In this document: positions 1 through 8,900 of the stretch, piece by piece
Layout: each line of letters starts with the position of its first letter
Numbering within the stretch: the first letter of the stretch is position 1
From: Algoriphagus sp. Y33
GTDB lineage: Bacteria > Bacteroidota > Bacteroidia > Cytophagales > Cyclobacteriaceae
Reading direction: 5' to 3'
Assembly: GCF_014838715.1 (NCBI RefSeq)
Contig: NZ_CP061947.1
Span: 1,674,001-1,738,000, forward strand
DNA length: 64,000 nt
Notes under the pieces: model-generated
Databases searched by the model: none
Told to the model about the DNA's origin: nothing
Seen by the model: the letters and a program-made list of their open reading frames with translations, nothing else
Position numbers and translations under genes: made by a program

Positions 1-1
1 T

Positions 2-106
2 TCTAAGGCTGAAGTGGCTGAAAAATTTCCGCTTACTGAAGTGAAGGCAGCAATTGAGGCATATAACAAACCGGGAAGAAACGGGAAAGTACTTTTGGTG
101 AGTTAA
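2..106 (+). CDS. C-terminal end of an MDR-family (zinc-type/quinone) oxidoreductase, cut by window edge
   Basis: Only the last 34 codons are in the window; the frame is open at the left edge and ends in TAA. The residues FPLTEVKAAIEAYNKPGR followed by GKVLLVS match the usual last helix and strand of medium-chain dehydrogenase/reductases, where a Phe-Pro-Leu helix ends in a Gly-Lys-Val/Ile-Val-Leu strand. What substrate it reduces cannot be told from this tail. Any other family with a similar tail remains possible. Confidence 0.5.
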   Translation, partial: SKAEVAEKFPLTEVKAAIEAYNKPGRNGKVLLVS

Positions 107-178
107 TTTCTTTGAAATAGTTCTTCATAAAAAAAGGGATTCCCCATCTTTGCATTTCAAATCAAAAAACTGAAAAGA

Positions 179-601
179 ATGAATTGGGATACGCTGGACA
201 AAGAGCTTACCGAAATTGTAGAAAAAAGAAATCAACTTGCCGCTATGGATTACAGCGACGAAAGATATGATGATCTGGAAGAAGAACTTCATGACTTGGA
301 GGATGATTTCAACGAGAACTATGAGGATAGGCTTGAAACTGAACTTGAGAAAATTCAAGATAAGTTGCAGTCCGATACGGATATTCTTTTGCCCACGGCA
401 TATATCGCCAATGCCTACAAGCCCCTTCTTCCCGATGCTAATGGTATTGTAAGCTATGAAGTCTCCGGACTTCAAGGCGTGCCTATAGAATCCGAGCAAT
501 TTGACAAGCAAGATGTCCGGATCGTATTGGTTCCCAATCCCGCACGATTTGTAATGCTGATCAATGGCAGGCAGCTGAAGGATCTGTGGAGAAGTAGATA
601 A
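179..601 (+). CDS. Conserved acidic hypothetical protein, 140 aa
   Basis: Family not recognised. The first 65 residues are very acidic and predicted helical (repeated EEL/DLE/ETELEKIQDKL patterns, probably a coiled coil), with no signal peptide or membrane segment, so it is likely cytoplasmic. The second half is a small alpha/beta region ending in PNPARFVMLINGRQLKDLW. It is monocistronic, about 70 bases after the preceding dehydrogenase gene, and followed by its own hairpin terminator near 707. Reading frame quality and codon use look like a real gene; the opposite-strand frame over the same bases does not. Confidence 0.75.
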   Translation: MNWDTLDKELTEIVEKRNQLAAMDYSDERYDDLEEELHDLEDDFNENYEDRLETELEKIQDKLQSDTDILLPTAYIANAYKPLLPDANGIVSYEVSGLQGVPIESEQFDKQDVRIVLVPNPARFVMLINGRQLKDLWRSR

Positions 602-660
602 GATTAAGTATCAAGATATTAGTATTGAGTATCTAGACTTTAGTATCAATATGATGATAG
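602..660. repeat. Low-complexity AGTAT-iterated intergenic sequence
   Basis: Right after the stop codon comes a stretch built from repeated AGTAT, TATCAAG and TATTGAG words (four AGTAT units within about 50 bases). A similar word series (AGTATTAAGTAGCAAGAT) occurs at 33834-33857. This looks like a degenerate member of the short tandem phrases common between Bacteroidota genes; function unknown. Confidence 0.4.
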
Positions 661-706
661 GTTATAAAATCATAAATCTAGTTTTATGATCTAACTAATT
701 TGAAAG

Positions 707-737
707 ACCTGGCGAGTAGCCGGGTTTTTCTGTTTTT
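707..737 (+). terminator. Rho-independent terminator after the 140-aa gene
   Basis: Stem ACCTGGC / GCCGGGT (7 pairs, one G-U), loop GAGTA, followed by TTTTTCTGTTTTT. Confidence 0.7.
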
Positions 738-893
738 CACTGCTGATCCAAGTTGAAGCTTAAAACCGATGATAAATACAGGGTTTTATTAACAAGGCTA
801 ATGAACTTGGGCTGAACATAGATTTAATTGAGAAGACCACCGTTTATCCTATTTGGTCTTTGGAATTATGCCCAATAAATTAAAATTTAACCA

Positions 894-2147
894 ATGAATT
901 CAAAAAGAGTAGTTATTACGGGCTTGGGGGCACTTTCTGCTCTTGGCAATGATGTGAAGACCAACTGGAGAAATGCTAAGGAAAGCGTAAGCGGTGCGGG
1001 TGCAATCACCTATTTTAATGCTGAAAAATTCAAAACCCGATTTGCCAGCGAAATCAAAAATTTTGATCCTACGCTGAAACTCGACAGAAATGAGATCAAA
1101 CGCGCTGATCTCTATACTCAATATGGCCTGTATGCAGCTTCCGAAGCAATGGAAGATTCCGGTTTGGATGTTTCCCAATTGGCTTCACCGTTTGATGCAG
1201 GTGTGATCTGGGGCACAAGCCAAGGCGGTATGAATACGTTTGAAAAAGAGATGAAAGAGTTTGTGGAAAATGATTTAAGCCCACGATTCAATCCTTTTTT
1301 CATTCCTAAGTATCTGGTGAATATGGCTTCAGGAGTGATTTCCATGAAGTACGGCTTTATGGGAATCAATTATACTCCTGTGACAGCCTGTGCATCTTCC
1401 AACAGTGCGATCATGGATGCTTTCAATTACATCAAGTGGGGCAAAGCCAAAGTGATTATCACGGGTGGTTCGGATGCTCCGATTACGGAAGCTTCTATGG
1501 GAGGATTTAATGCGCTGAAAGCACTTTCTACACGAAATGAAAATCCTACACTGGCCTCAAGACCATTTGATGCAGATAGAGATGGTTTTGTGATGGGAGA
1601 AGGTGCTGCTGCTTTGATCTTGGAGGAATATGAGCATGCAAAGAAACGCGGCGCAAAGATCTATGGAGAAGTAGTGGGGGCAGCCATGACAGCCGATGCT
1701 TATCATTTGACGGCCACTCACCCGGAAGGTGAGGGAGCCTATACCTGCATGAAGTTTGCCTTGGAAGAAGCTGGCTTGAGTATACAGGATGTGGACTACC
1801 TTAATGCCCATGCTACTTCTACTCCGACAGGCGACTTGAGTGAAATCAAGGCTGTGTCAAGACTGCTGAATGGCACCTACGATAAACTGCATATTTCCTC
1901 TACTAAATCCATGACAGGGCATTTGCTGGGAGCTGCGGGAGCAATAGAAGCTATCTTCTGCGTCAAGGCAATCAATGAAGGCGTAGTGCCGGCAACTATC
2001 AATACAGAAAATTTAGATCCGGCAATTCCTACGGGAATTCAGATAGTGACCAAGAATGTTGTCGAGAAAAAAATAAAAGTTGCCTTGAGCAATACCTTTG
2101 GTTTCGGAGGGCATAATGCGACAGTGATTTTCAAAGAGTTTGTCTAA
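894..2147 (+). CDS. fabF: Beta-ketoacyl-ACP synthase II (KAS II)
   Basis: Condenses malonyl-ACP with a growing acyl-ACP in fatty-acid elongation, in the cytoplasm. The 417-aa length is normal for FabF. The thiolase-fold catalytic triad is intact: Cys166 in TACASS, His306 in NAHATST and His343 in KSMTGHLLGAAGA; the C-terminal GFGGHNA loop is also present. It stands alone, without an acyl carrier protein gene next to it, unlike the common acpP-fabF pair, so it may be an additional fabF-like copy or part of a specialised pathway rather than the housekeeping one. A 290-base gap precedes it and a strong terminator starts right at its stop, so it is a single-gene transcript. Confidence 0.93.
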   Translation: MNSKRVVITGLGALSALGNDVKTNWRNAKESVSGAGAITYFNAEKFKTRFASEIKNFDPTLKLDRNEIKRADLYTQYGLYAASEAMEDSGLDVSQLASPFDAGVIWGTSQGGMNTFEKEMKEFVENDLSPRFNPFFIPKYLVNMASGVISMKYGFMGINYTPVTACASSNSAIMDAFNYIKWGKAKVIITGGSDAPITEASMGGFNALKALSTRNENPTLASRPFDADRDGFVMGEGAAALILEEYEHAKKRGAKIYGEVVGAAMTADAYHLTATHPEGEGAYTCMKFALEEAGLSIQDVDYLNAHATSTPTGDLSEIKAVSRLLNGTYDKLHISSTKSMTGHLLGAAGAIEAIFCVKAINEGVVPATINTENLDPAIPTGIQIVTKNVVEKKIKVALSNTFGFGGHNATVIFKEFV

Positions 2148-2182
2148 CCTTTGGGGTTTAGACCCCAAAGGTTTTGTTTTTC
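2148..2182 (+). terminator. Strong rho-independent terminator of fabF
   Basis: Perfect 10-bp stem CCTTTGGGGT / ACCCCAAAGG, loop TTAG, then TTTTGTTTTT. It begins one base after the fabF stop codon. Confidence 0.92.
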
Positions 2183-2245
2183 ACCACACCTCCTTAGAAA
2201 CTGCATAGAAACATACAAGGAGATTTTTGAAAAGTGTGTTTGCTT
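2174..2245. repeat. Copy A of a ~70-bp structured intergenic repeat
   Basis: From TTTTGTTTTTC through ACACCTCCTTAG, GAAACATACAAGGAG and TTTTTGAAAAGTGTGTTTG this stretch lines up with 21681-21752, at roughly two-thirds identity by eye. Both copies directly follow a terminator T-tract and both can fold, since an ACAC/CAAC side near the start pairs with a GTGT/GTTG side near the end. No coding potential. Confidence 0.45.
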
Positions 2246-2247
2246 AT

Positions 2248-3321
2248 CTAAAACGGAAATATCAGCAGGACATGCTGACCGACTGTATTAAAATCCCGCC
2301 AGACCCGATTCAGTTCGGTATGGGTTTTGGCAGCTTCCAAACCTGAGAAGGGGTAGAGCCGTCCAGTAATTTTACGGCATTTTTGGGTAAGTATTCTGCT
2401 TACTTCGCTAATTTTCTTCAATCTAGAATCTGATATTTTTCCTTTTTTTTCCAGTTCACCCCATGAAGCATTGACTTGATGATAAAACTCATCCCGAAGA
2501 TTTTGAAGTTTTTCCTCTTGCTTTCCCAGTAGTTTAAGGAAGTACTCAAGATGCTTTTTATCATAGCTTCTGTACTCATGCCTTCTCCAAAACGACTGCT
2601 CTATCAATTCCTTTAAGTGAAGAGAAATACCCAAAATATTCGCTGCAAGCGTAGCTTCGGCAAACTGAAGAAAGGGGTATTGGTAAACGGAAGCAGTCAA
2701 TTGAGCTTTTTCCGGAAGAATTTCAAAGCAACGGTTTAGTGGAACTTCAACGTCATCGCATCGAAAAGCATGGCTTCCTGTAGCTACCATTCCCATGTAA
2801 TTCCAACCGTCAAGAATAGTTACATCTTTTCTGTCGAGGACAAAAGCTTTGATCACCGGCTTTCCTTTTCCATCCAACAGTGCCTTCCCATCTTCCAATA
2901 TCCCGCAATTGGCAGTGAGATGTGTAGCATGCAAGGCTCCCGATGCATAGGTCCAACTTCCGGAAATGATGTACTTTTCATCCACCAAATTGGCTTTTCC
3001 TCCTACAAATCCACTTCCTGCCAAGCAGAGTTTTTCGTCGGGGAAAATATCATTACGAAGTGACTCATCCATAAAGCCGACAAACCAGGCTGCACCTGCA
3101 CAGAGCGTCACTGTCCATCCCAGACTCCCGTCCAGCTTTGCCAGTTTTTCCTCAATTTCCAAGGCTTCAGGCAGGGTACAACCCAGTCCTCCCAAGTCCT
3201 TTGGCACAAAAATCTTAAACCATTTTTCGGAATAAATCTCAGCCAGCCATTCCTCGGGAAGGTATCCAAGTTCTTCTGCTTTGGTAGCGAGTTCGTGGCT
3301 AAACAGTTTTGACTTTTCCAT
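2248..3321 (-). CDS. Acyl-CoA dehydrogenase-fold flavoprotein (possible flavin monooxygenase type), TPP-riboswitch operon
   Basis: 357 residues with the acyl-CoA dehydrogenase layout: N-terminal helices (PKDLGGLGCTLPEALEIEEKLAKLDGSLGW, read in pieces), a middle beta domain (LAGSGFVGG, ISGSWTYASGA) and a C-terminal helical bundle. The Tyr-Glu-Gly-Thr catalytic-base motif of true acyl-CoA dehydrogenases is absent. Instead the C-terminus has LNRVWRDFNTVGQHV (Arg342-Asp343, His350), which resembles the ending of the DszC/HsaA/HpaA-oxygenase branch of this fold, so an FMNH2- or FADH2-dependent monooxygenase is at least as likely. Its start overlaps the transporter gene upstream by 23 bases, so the two are translationally coupled and share the TPP riboswitch. 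This suggests a role in thiamine salvage or turnover, but the reaction is unknown. Confidence 0.72.
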   Translation of the reverse strand: MEKSKLFSHELATKAEELGYLPEEWLAEIYSEKWFKIFVPKDLGGLGCTLPEALEIEEKLAKLDGSLGWTVTLCAGAAWFVGFMDESLRNDIFPDEKLCLAGSGFVGGKANLVDEKYIISGSWTYASGALHATHLTANCGILEDGKALLDGKGKPVIKAFVLDRKDVTILDGWNYMGMVATGSHAFRCDDVEVPLNRCFEILPEKAQLTASVYQYPFLQFAEATLAANILGISLHLKELIEQSFWRRHEYRSYDKKHLEYFLKLLGKQEEKLQNLRDEFYHQVNASWGELEKKGKISDSRLKKISEVSRILTQKCRKITGRLYPFSGLEAAKTHTELNRVWRDFNTVGQHVLLIFPF

Positions 3322-3925
3322 GGGCGTGGTCTAGTTCTTTTTTCCAATCGAAATAACCCAAAATGGCTATGACGAAAAGGAAAATGGTGAGAAATGAGAT
3401 TAGAATCAGTTGCTTGTGAAAGAGCAAAGGAATGGCTACGATATTTGACACATTCAGCCATATCCAGTTTTCCAACTTTCTTTTTGCCAGAAGCCACATC
3501 CCTGCCCAGGCAGTAGAGGATACAAAAGCATCGATCACAGGCACATCGGAGTCGGTAAAATTGGTAAGCATAAAATAGAGAAATACCCAGCCGCCGAGGG
3601 CGATTGCCCAGGTGATTTTCTGCTCAGTAACTGTACTTCTTGAGATTTGCGAGGCCCCGGAATTCGATCTGTTTTTCCACATGGCCCAGCCATAAATACT
3701 CATTATTAGGTAATAAGCATTGAGCAGGGTTTCGGCGTAGAGCTTGGCATCCACAAGCAAGAAGCCCGAACACGAGATTCCGATGATGCCCGCGGGATAG
3801 AGCAACACATTGTTTTTGCGGGCGAGCAGCACTGAGGTGACTCCAAAACCCACAGCGAACCATTCCAGTACACTCGTGGATTTGATCTGCTCAGCGAGCA
3901 GACTCATGTCAATATACAATAGCAT
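3299..3925 (-). CDS. pnuT: PnuC-family transporter, probably thiamine transporter PnuT
   Basis: Inner-membrane facilitator of the PnuC family, which carries vitamins that are then trapped inside by phosphorylation. 208 residues with about seven hydrophobic segments, the family motif ENWIWLNV around Trp154/Trp156, and the C-terminal Gly-Tyr-x-x-Trp-Lys-Lys (residues 190-196). PnuC proteins normally carry nicotinamide riboside, but the TPP riboswitch directly upstream argues for thiamine, as known for the PnuT subgroup in Bacteroidota. The start at 3925 is preferred over Met7 because a hairpin in the leader pairs with that ATG. It is the first gene of a two-gene unit with the overlapping flavoprotein. 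No thiamine pyrophosphokinase or TonB receptor gene adjoins it, although both are frequent PnuT partners. Confidence 0.85.
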   Translation of the reverse strand: MLLYIDMSLLAEQIKSTSVLEWFAVGFGVTSVLLARKNNVLLYPAGIIGISCSGFLLVDAKLYAETLLNAYYLIMSIYGWAMWKNRSNSGASQISRSTVTEQKITWAIALGGWVFLYFMLTNFTDSDVPVIDAFVSSTAWAGMWLLAKRKLENWIWLNVSNIVAIPLLFHKQLILISFLTIFLFVIAILGYFDWKKELDHAHGKVKTV

Positions 3926-3952
3926 TTGAATAACGTTTTTGGATTATTCAAA
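3925..3952 (-). promoter_or_regulatory. Start-codon hairpin, candidate expression platform of the TPP riboswitch
   Basis: On the minus strand TTTGAATAA pairs with TTATTCAAA (9 perfect pairs, 10-base loop), and the last paired base is the A of the pnuT ATG. It sits about 18 bases downstream of the riboswitch aptamer. This geometry fits ligand-dependent blocking of translation start rather than transcription termination; no U-tract follows. Confidence 0.6.
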
Positions 3953-3969
3953 AAAGGGAGAACAGTAAT

Positions 3970-4060
3970 CTAGTCCCTACGCCGGCATTACCCGGATCAG
4001 GTGCTCAGTGATCGCTCACCGATGGGTATGATCTCAGCCCGAAATATTAGGGCACCCCTT
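3970..4060 (-). promoter_or_regulatory. TPP (THI-box) riboswitch
   Basis: Read on the minus strand, the conserved parts appear in order: GGGGTGCC, GGGCTGAGA, ATACCC, CACCTGATCCGGGTAATG, then CCGGCGTAGGGA. These are the hallmark aptamer blocks that bind thiamine pyrophosphate. The helix closing with AGGGA near the end is present. It lies upstream of the PnuC-family gene and thus identifies the likely cargo as thiamine. Confidence 0.95.
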
Positions 4061-4349
4061 AATTGATGATACTAAGATAGGGATTTATACATGATTTCGC
4101 TCTACGAGCCGGACTATCTAAGTTCGCTTCGCATAAAGAGGAATTTCCAAAACCTAAGGAATTATGGAAAATAACCAAGCAGGGAGCTAAAGTTGTAGCA
4201 AAGCACCGGGAAGCTTTATTGATGGATTGGGGCAAAAGATGCGAGTGGCTGAAATAGGATGATAAATCCTAGACCGATACCGTTATATCAGCTTTAGATA
4301 AATCAAATTCTGATTTCATTCCAATTAAGGTATGCATTATTTTAAATAG

Positions 4350-4383
4350 AAAGGCCTATTCCCATAGCAGGGAATAGGCCTTT
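4350..4383 (-). terminator. Terminator of the susCD operon
   Basis: A 14-bp perfect stem (AAAGGCCTATTCCC / GGGAATAGGCCTTT) with a six-base loop ATAGCA. T/A tracts at both ends let it work in both directions. It follows the stop of the minus-strand susD-like gene. Confidence 0.9.
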
Positions 4384-4410
4384 ATCATTTTATAAGTACT
4401 ACGTACTTAA

Positions 4411-5934
4411 TTACTTACTGCCACCATATTCTTGGTTTTGTTCTATCAGCGTATTATCCAATTCCAAAAGTGGAATTGGGAGAATTTCATGCTTTCCTGC
4501 CACAAAGCCTTTGCTTGCAAGTGCTTCTGCTGCTTTTCCATTTCGGACTAGGTCAAACCATCTATGACCTTCTCCTGCGAGTTCCAGACGTCTTTCTTCC
4601 AAAATTGTATGTATGGAAACGGGGATAGTTCCCAAGCCGACTCTAGCCCGAACGGCATCTAGCAGAGCCTGTGCACGGCCTGTATTTCCACCGCCTCTTA
4701 CGAGTGCTTCAGCTTCCAAAAGATAGGAATCTGCAAGACGGATTTCATAGATATTTTGACGGAAGTTCAGTTCCATCACTCCGCCTCCCGTGGATCTGTC
4801 TTTCTGACGTCCTGCAAATTTCTCTAAGAAATAGCCGGTATTGTTGTAGCCTTTTTCATAAGTTACAGCTCCCGCTTTTTCCAAGCTATCCAAATCCGCA
4901 ATGGTCGCTGATTTACGCGGATCGTTTTTCATCACTTGATACAAATCCGGAGTAACAGTCAAAAAGCTCCAGCCGGAAACATAATCAGGTGCAGTATCTG
5001 CGATTGGATTGTAACCCCGTGGACCTACCATGATGTTCAAAAGATTCCCTTCTGTACATCCCACGCATCCCCAATCACCATTTGATGTATTCGTAAAGGA
5101 TACTTCGAAAATTGACTCCGAATTGAATTTATTATCAACTTCAAATAGATCGGAGAACTTGTCCAGTAATTTGTATCCATACTGGCTGGTACCACCGGGA
5201 GTTCCGTTTACCATTTCAAATTGCTCCGCTGCCAGCGCAAATTTTTCCTGCTGCAAATAGACCTTTCCCAAGACTGCACGTGCCATTCCTTCAGTAGCTC
5301 TTCCCGCTTCGGTTTCCGGATTGAGCTGGACAGGAAGGTTGGGAAGTGCTTCCAAAATATCCGCTTCTATCTGTGCATATACTTCAGAAGGATCTGCCTG
5401 TACCACATCGAACATTTCGGACGTAGAGATAGGCTCTGTGAAAAGCGGTACGTTTTCAAACAAGCGCACCAAATCGAAGTAGAAGTATGCCCTAAGGAAT
5501 GTGGCTTCTGCATGATAGCGGGCTTTTAACGACTCATCCATAGGCACTTCAGGAAGCTTTTGTATAAGTACATTTGCACGAAAAACACCTGAAAAGCCCT
5601 TACTCCAAAGATCTCCTTGGGGACCGTTTGCAGGATCCAGTGTGTAATTGGACCATACTTGGATAGAAGTAACATCATTTGGGCCTCCACCGCCTGCAAA
5701 ATGATCATCTGATGCAGCATTAAGAGCAGTCAGTTTGGTTACGTATCCTCCCCCTTGCATTCCGACTACGTCATATACGGCAACCAACCCATTGAATGCT
5801 TCTTCTTGGTTCTGATAATAGTTGGATTCCAAATCTGTGCCTCTAGGCTTGATTTCAAGAAAATCATCAGAGCAGGAACTCAATGTCAATGCCGTCAAAG
5901 CGATGGCAACGAGATTTTTTTTATGTTTTAACAT
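4411..5934 (-). CDS. SusD/RagB-family outer-membrane nutrient-binding lipoprotein
   Basis: Surface lipoprotein that caps a SusC-type channel and binds its oligosaccharide or other ligand. The start MLKHKKNLVAIALTALTLSSC, four codons inside the longest frame, gives a clean lipoprotein signal peptide with the lipobox LSSC. The N-terminal SusD pattern (DDFLEIKPRGTD, YYQNQEEAFNGLVAVYD) and the TPR helices (AEATFLRAYFYFDLVRLFENVPLF) are typical, as is the C-terminal EERRLELAGEGHRWFDLVRNGKA. Length (about 507 aa) is normal. It follows the susC-like gene after 18 bases, so both are one operon. The ligand cannot be read from sequence because no glycoside hydrolase, lyase or peptidase sits in the operon. 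Confidence 0.93.
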   Translation of the reverse strand: MLKHKKNLVAIALTALTLSSCSDDFLEIKPRGTDLESNYYQNQEEAFNGLVAVYDVVGMQGGGYVTKLTALNAASDDHFAGGGGPNDVTSIQVWSNYTLDPANGPQGDLWSKGFSGVFRANVLIQKLPEVPMDESLKARYHAEATFLRAYFYFDLVRLFENVPLFTEPISTSEMFDVVQADPSEVYAQIEADILEALPNLPVQLNPETEAGRATEGMARAVLGKVYLQQEKFALAAEQFEMVNGTPGGTSQYGYKLLDKFSDLFEVDNKFNSESIFEVSFTNTSNGDWGCVGCTEGNLLNIMVGPRGYNPIADTAPDYVSGWSFLTVTPDLYQVMKNDPRKSATIADLDSLEKAGAVTYEKGYNNTGYFLEKFAGRQKDRSTGGGVMELNFRQNIYEIRLADSYLLEAEALVRGGGNTGRAQALLDAVRARVGLGTIPVSIHTILEERRLELAGEGHRWFDLVRNGKAAEALASKGFVAGKHEILPIPLLELDNTLIEQNQEYGGSK

Positions 5935-5952
5935 GATTAGAGTCAATTTTGA

Positions 5953-8900
5953 TTAAAAACCTACATTTACACCGACCATAAACGAGCGGGCTTGTGGATA
6001 AATACCACGGTCAATGCTCATGACCCCACCGCCGATTTCGGGATCATACCCTGTGTATTTGGTGAGCGTGAGCAAGTTTTCGCTCATCACATATACTCTG
6101 GCCTTTTTCATGCCGACTTTGCCTGCAATGGCAGTAGGAAGTGTATAGCCGAATTGGAGTGTTTTGATGCGGAAGTAAGATCCATCCTCCAAATAGAAAT
6201 CCGATGGATTGCCGAAGTTTTTGTTAGGATCACCATCTACCAGCCTTGGATAGGAATTGTTGTCTCCGGCTTCTGTCCATCTGCCAAGAGCTTCTGTCTG
6301 CCAGTTTGCAGTTCCGATATCTAATCTTCTAAGGCCTTGGAATACTTTGTTTCCCGCTACTCCCTGTCCAAAGAGAACCAAATCAAAGGCTTTATAAGCC
6401 AAATTCACGGTGAATCCGTAGGACCAAGTAGGAGTAGGGTTTCCAATATAGGTCCGGTCTTTCTCGGTGATCTGTCCGTCTCCATCCAAGTCTGCCCAGA
6501 TAAAATCGCCGGGTTTGGCATTTGGCAAAATCTGATTGCCATTGGAATCCACATAGTTTGCCACTTGCTCTTCAGTCTGGAAAATTCCCAATTTCTGAAA
6601 TCCAAAGAAAGAATTGGCCGCTTGTCCCAACCCGGTTCGGGTGATAGGGTAGGTGCTTGCCTGGAAGCTTTGTCCACCTGAAATAAAATCTATATTGGCA
6701 CCCAGATCAGTCACTTCATTGTGCAGATAAGATACGTTTCCGCTCATACCGAGATTGAGATTACCAAGTTGCTTTCTATAGCCGACTTCAAGTTCTACTC
6801 CCTTGTTTACCATATCCGCAACGTTTGCAGCAGGATTGGAAATCGCTCCAACATAGGAAGGGATTCTTGGGTTTTGAAGTATACCGGTGGTGACCTTTTT
6901 GTACATGTCGAACGTCACATTGAAGTCTTCGAAAACTGTAGCCTCAACGCCGATGTTGGCTTGACTTGTTTGTTCCCACTTCAGATCAGGATTGGATGGC
7001 GCATTTGGGCTATATCCGATCAGATAACTTCCATTTGTACCAATTGTATAATTTCTGCCACCCCCGATAGTGGACAAGTAAGCAAAGTCACCGATGTTGT
7101 CATTTCCCACCACACCGTATCCACCACGTACTTTTAGGAAGTCAACGACATTGTTGCTTGGCCAGAAGTTCTCCTGGGAGACAACCCACCCTGCGGAGAA
7201 TGAAGGGAAAACGCCGTAACGGTTATTCTCTCCGAATCTTGAAGAACCGTCACGACGGACAAGCGCTTCCAGTAGGTATTTTTCTTTGAAGTTGTAGTTG
7301 GCTCTTGCAAAGAGGGAAGTTACTGCGTGTCCCGAACCTTCGGAACCTGTAGCAACACGCTGATCGCTGGGCACATTGTAATTCAATGAAGCGTCGTCAA
7401 AATTATCAGCAGGAACATTGAAATAAGTGACACCAAGTGATCTTGTAGTATTGTCCAAATAAGCTCCCTGCCCCAGCAATACCGTGAAGGTATGATCTTC
7501 TATGCTTTTGGTGTAAGACACCGTATTCTCCAGATTCCAGTCGAAACCTCTACTTTGATTTCTGGTAAAGGACGTTTGGTTAGATACGTTGGATCCGTTG
7601 AGATAAAAAAGCGGTGTAAAGGATTCATTTCCCCAGTAAGAAAGTTTCGCTCCCAATGTGGAACGGAACTTCAATCCTTTAATAGGTTCTGCTACAGCAT
7701 AGGCATTTCCCACGATATTATCAGACCACCCATAATTCCCCAGTCTTGTTTGGATGTAAGCCAGCGGATTAACCATCTCTTGACCCACGATGGTAGATAT
7801 GCCGTAAGGATTTCCGTTAGGATCCCTGATCACATTTGGGGAAGTATATGGCGGCTGCGAAGCAAGAGCAGGGTCGGTGATTACAGCCGGCGTGATAGGA
7901 TCCAGATTGATCGCAGAGCTCAAGGGCCCGCCAAATTCTGAATTTGTATTTCCCAGCCCGATGGATTTGTCATGGGCATAACCCAGGTTTTGGCCTATGG
8001 TCAGCCATTTGGCCAGTTTGTGCTCCGAATTCAGGCGTATGTTAGTTCTCTTGTAGCTGGAAATATCTGTAGCTACAATACCGTCTTGTTGCAAGTGCCC
8101 AAAGGATGCATAGAAGGTAGAAACTTCATTTCCTCCGCTTACACTTACTTCATGATTTTGTCGACGGGCATCGTTGTTGAAAATCAAATCCTGCCAGTCG
8201 GTTCCTTCACCATAGCTGGCCGGGTTGCTAAAGATAGGGTTATTACCTGCGTTGACGGCTGACTCATTTCTCAAGGTTGCGTAATCTGTCGCGTTGAGAA
8301 GATCCAACTTCTTTGCAGGAGCGGAGGTACCGTAATAGCCATGGTAGTTTACACGGATTTCCCCTGCTTTTCCTTTTTTGGTAGTTACCAAAATCACCCC
8401 TGCGGCAGCTCTTGCTCCGTAGATGGCCTGAGACGAAGCATCTTTGAGCACTTCAATGGATTCAATATCGGATTGGTTGAGGTAGCCGATTCCGCCATTA
8501 TCCACGACCACGCCGTCCACCACCCATAGGGGATTGTTATTCCCCAGGGTGGTTATGCCCCGGATCCTAATGGAAGAGGCAGCACCTGGCTGTCCAGAAC
8601 TAGCCGCCACCGTAAGTCCGGAAGTACGTCCTTGAAGAGCTTGTTCTACGCGGTTGATTGGCATATTTTCCAAATCCGAAGCTTTTACGCTAGAGATAGC
8701 TCCCGTCACTACGCTCTTTTTCTGAACACCGTAGCCTACTACAATCACTTCTTCCAGATCACTGCTGGATTCAGCTAATTGTACATTGATTACTGATTGA
8801 TTAGACACCGGTACTTCTTGGGAATCAAATCCAAGAAAACTGAATACTAAGGTGCTTCCTGTGGAGGCATTGATACTGTAATCACCATTGATATCGGTGA

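Noticed and set aside
894..3321. fabF plus the neighbouring acyl-CoA dehydrogenase-like gene as a lipid or polyketide cluster
   Set aside because: They are convergent, separated by a strong terminator, and the flavoprotein belongs to the TPP-riboswitch operon.
3108..3497. 129-codon frame overlapping the end of pnuT and the flavoprotein gene
   Set aside because: Its translation is a frame-shifted reading of two convincing proteins on the same strand.
6337..8529. Several 60-150 codon plus-strand frames inside the first susC gene
   Set aside because: All are complementary to the SusC reading frame and show no motifs.
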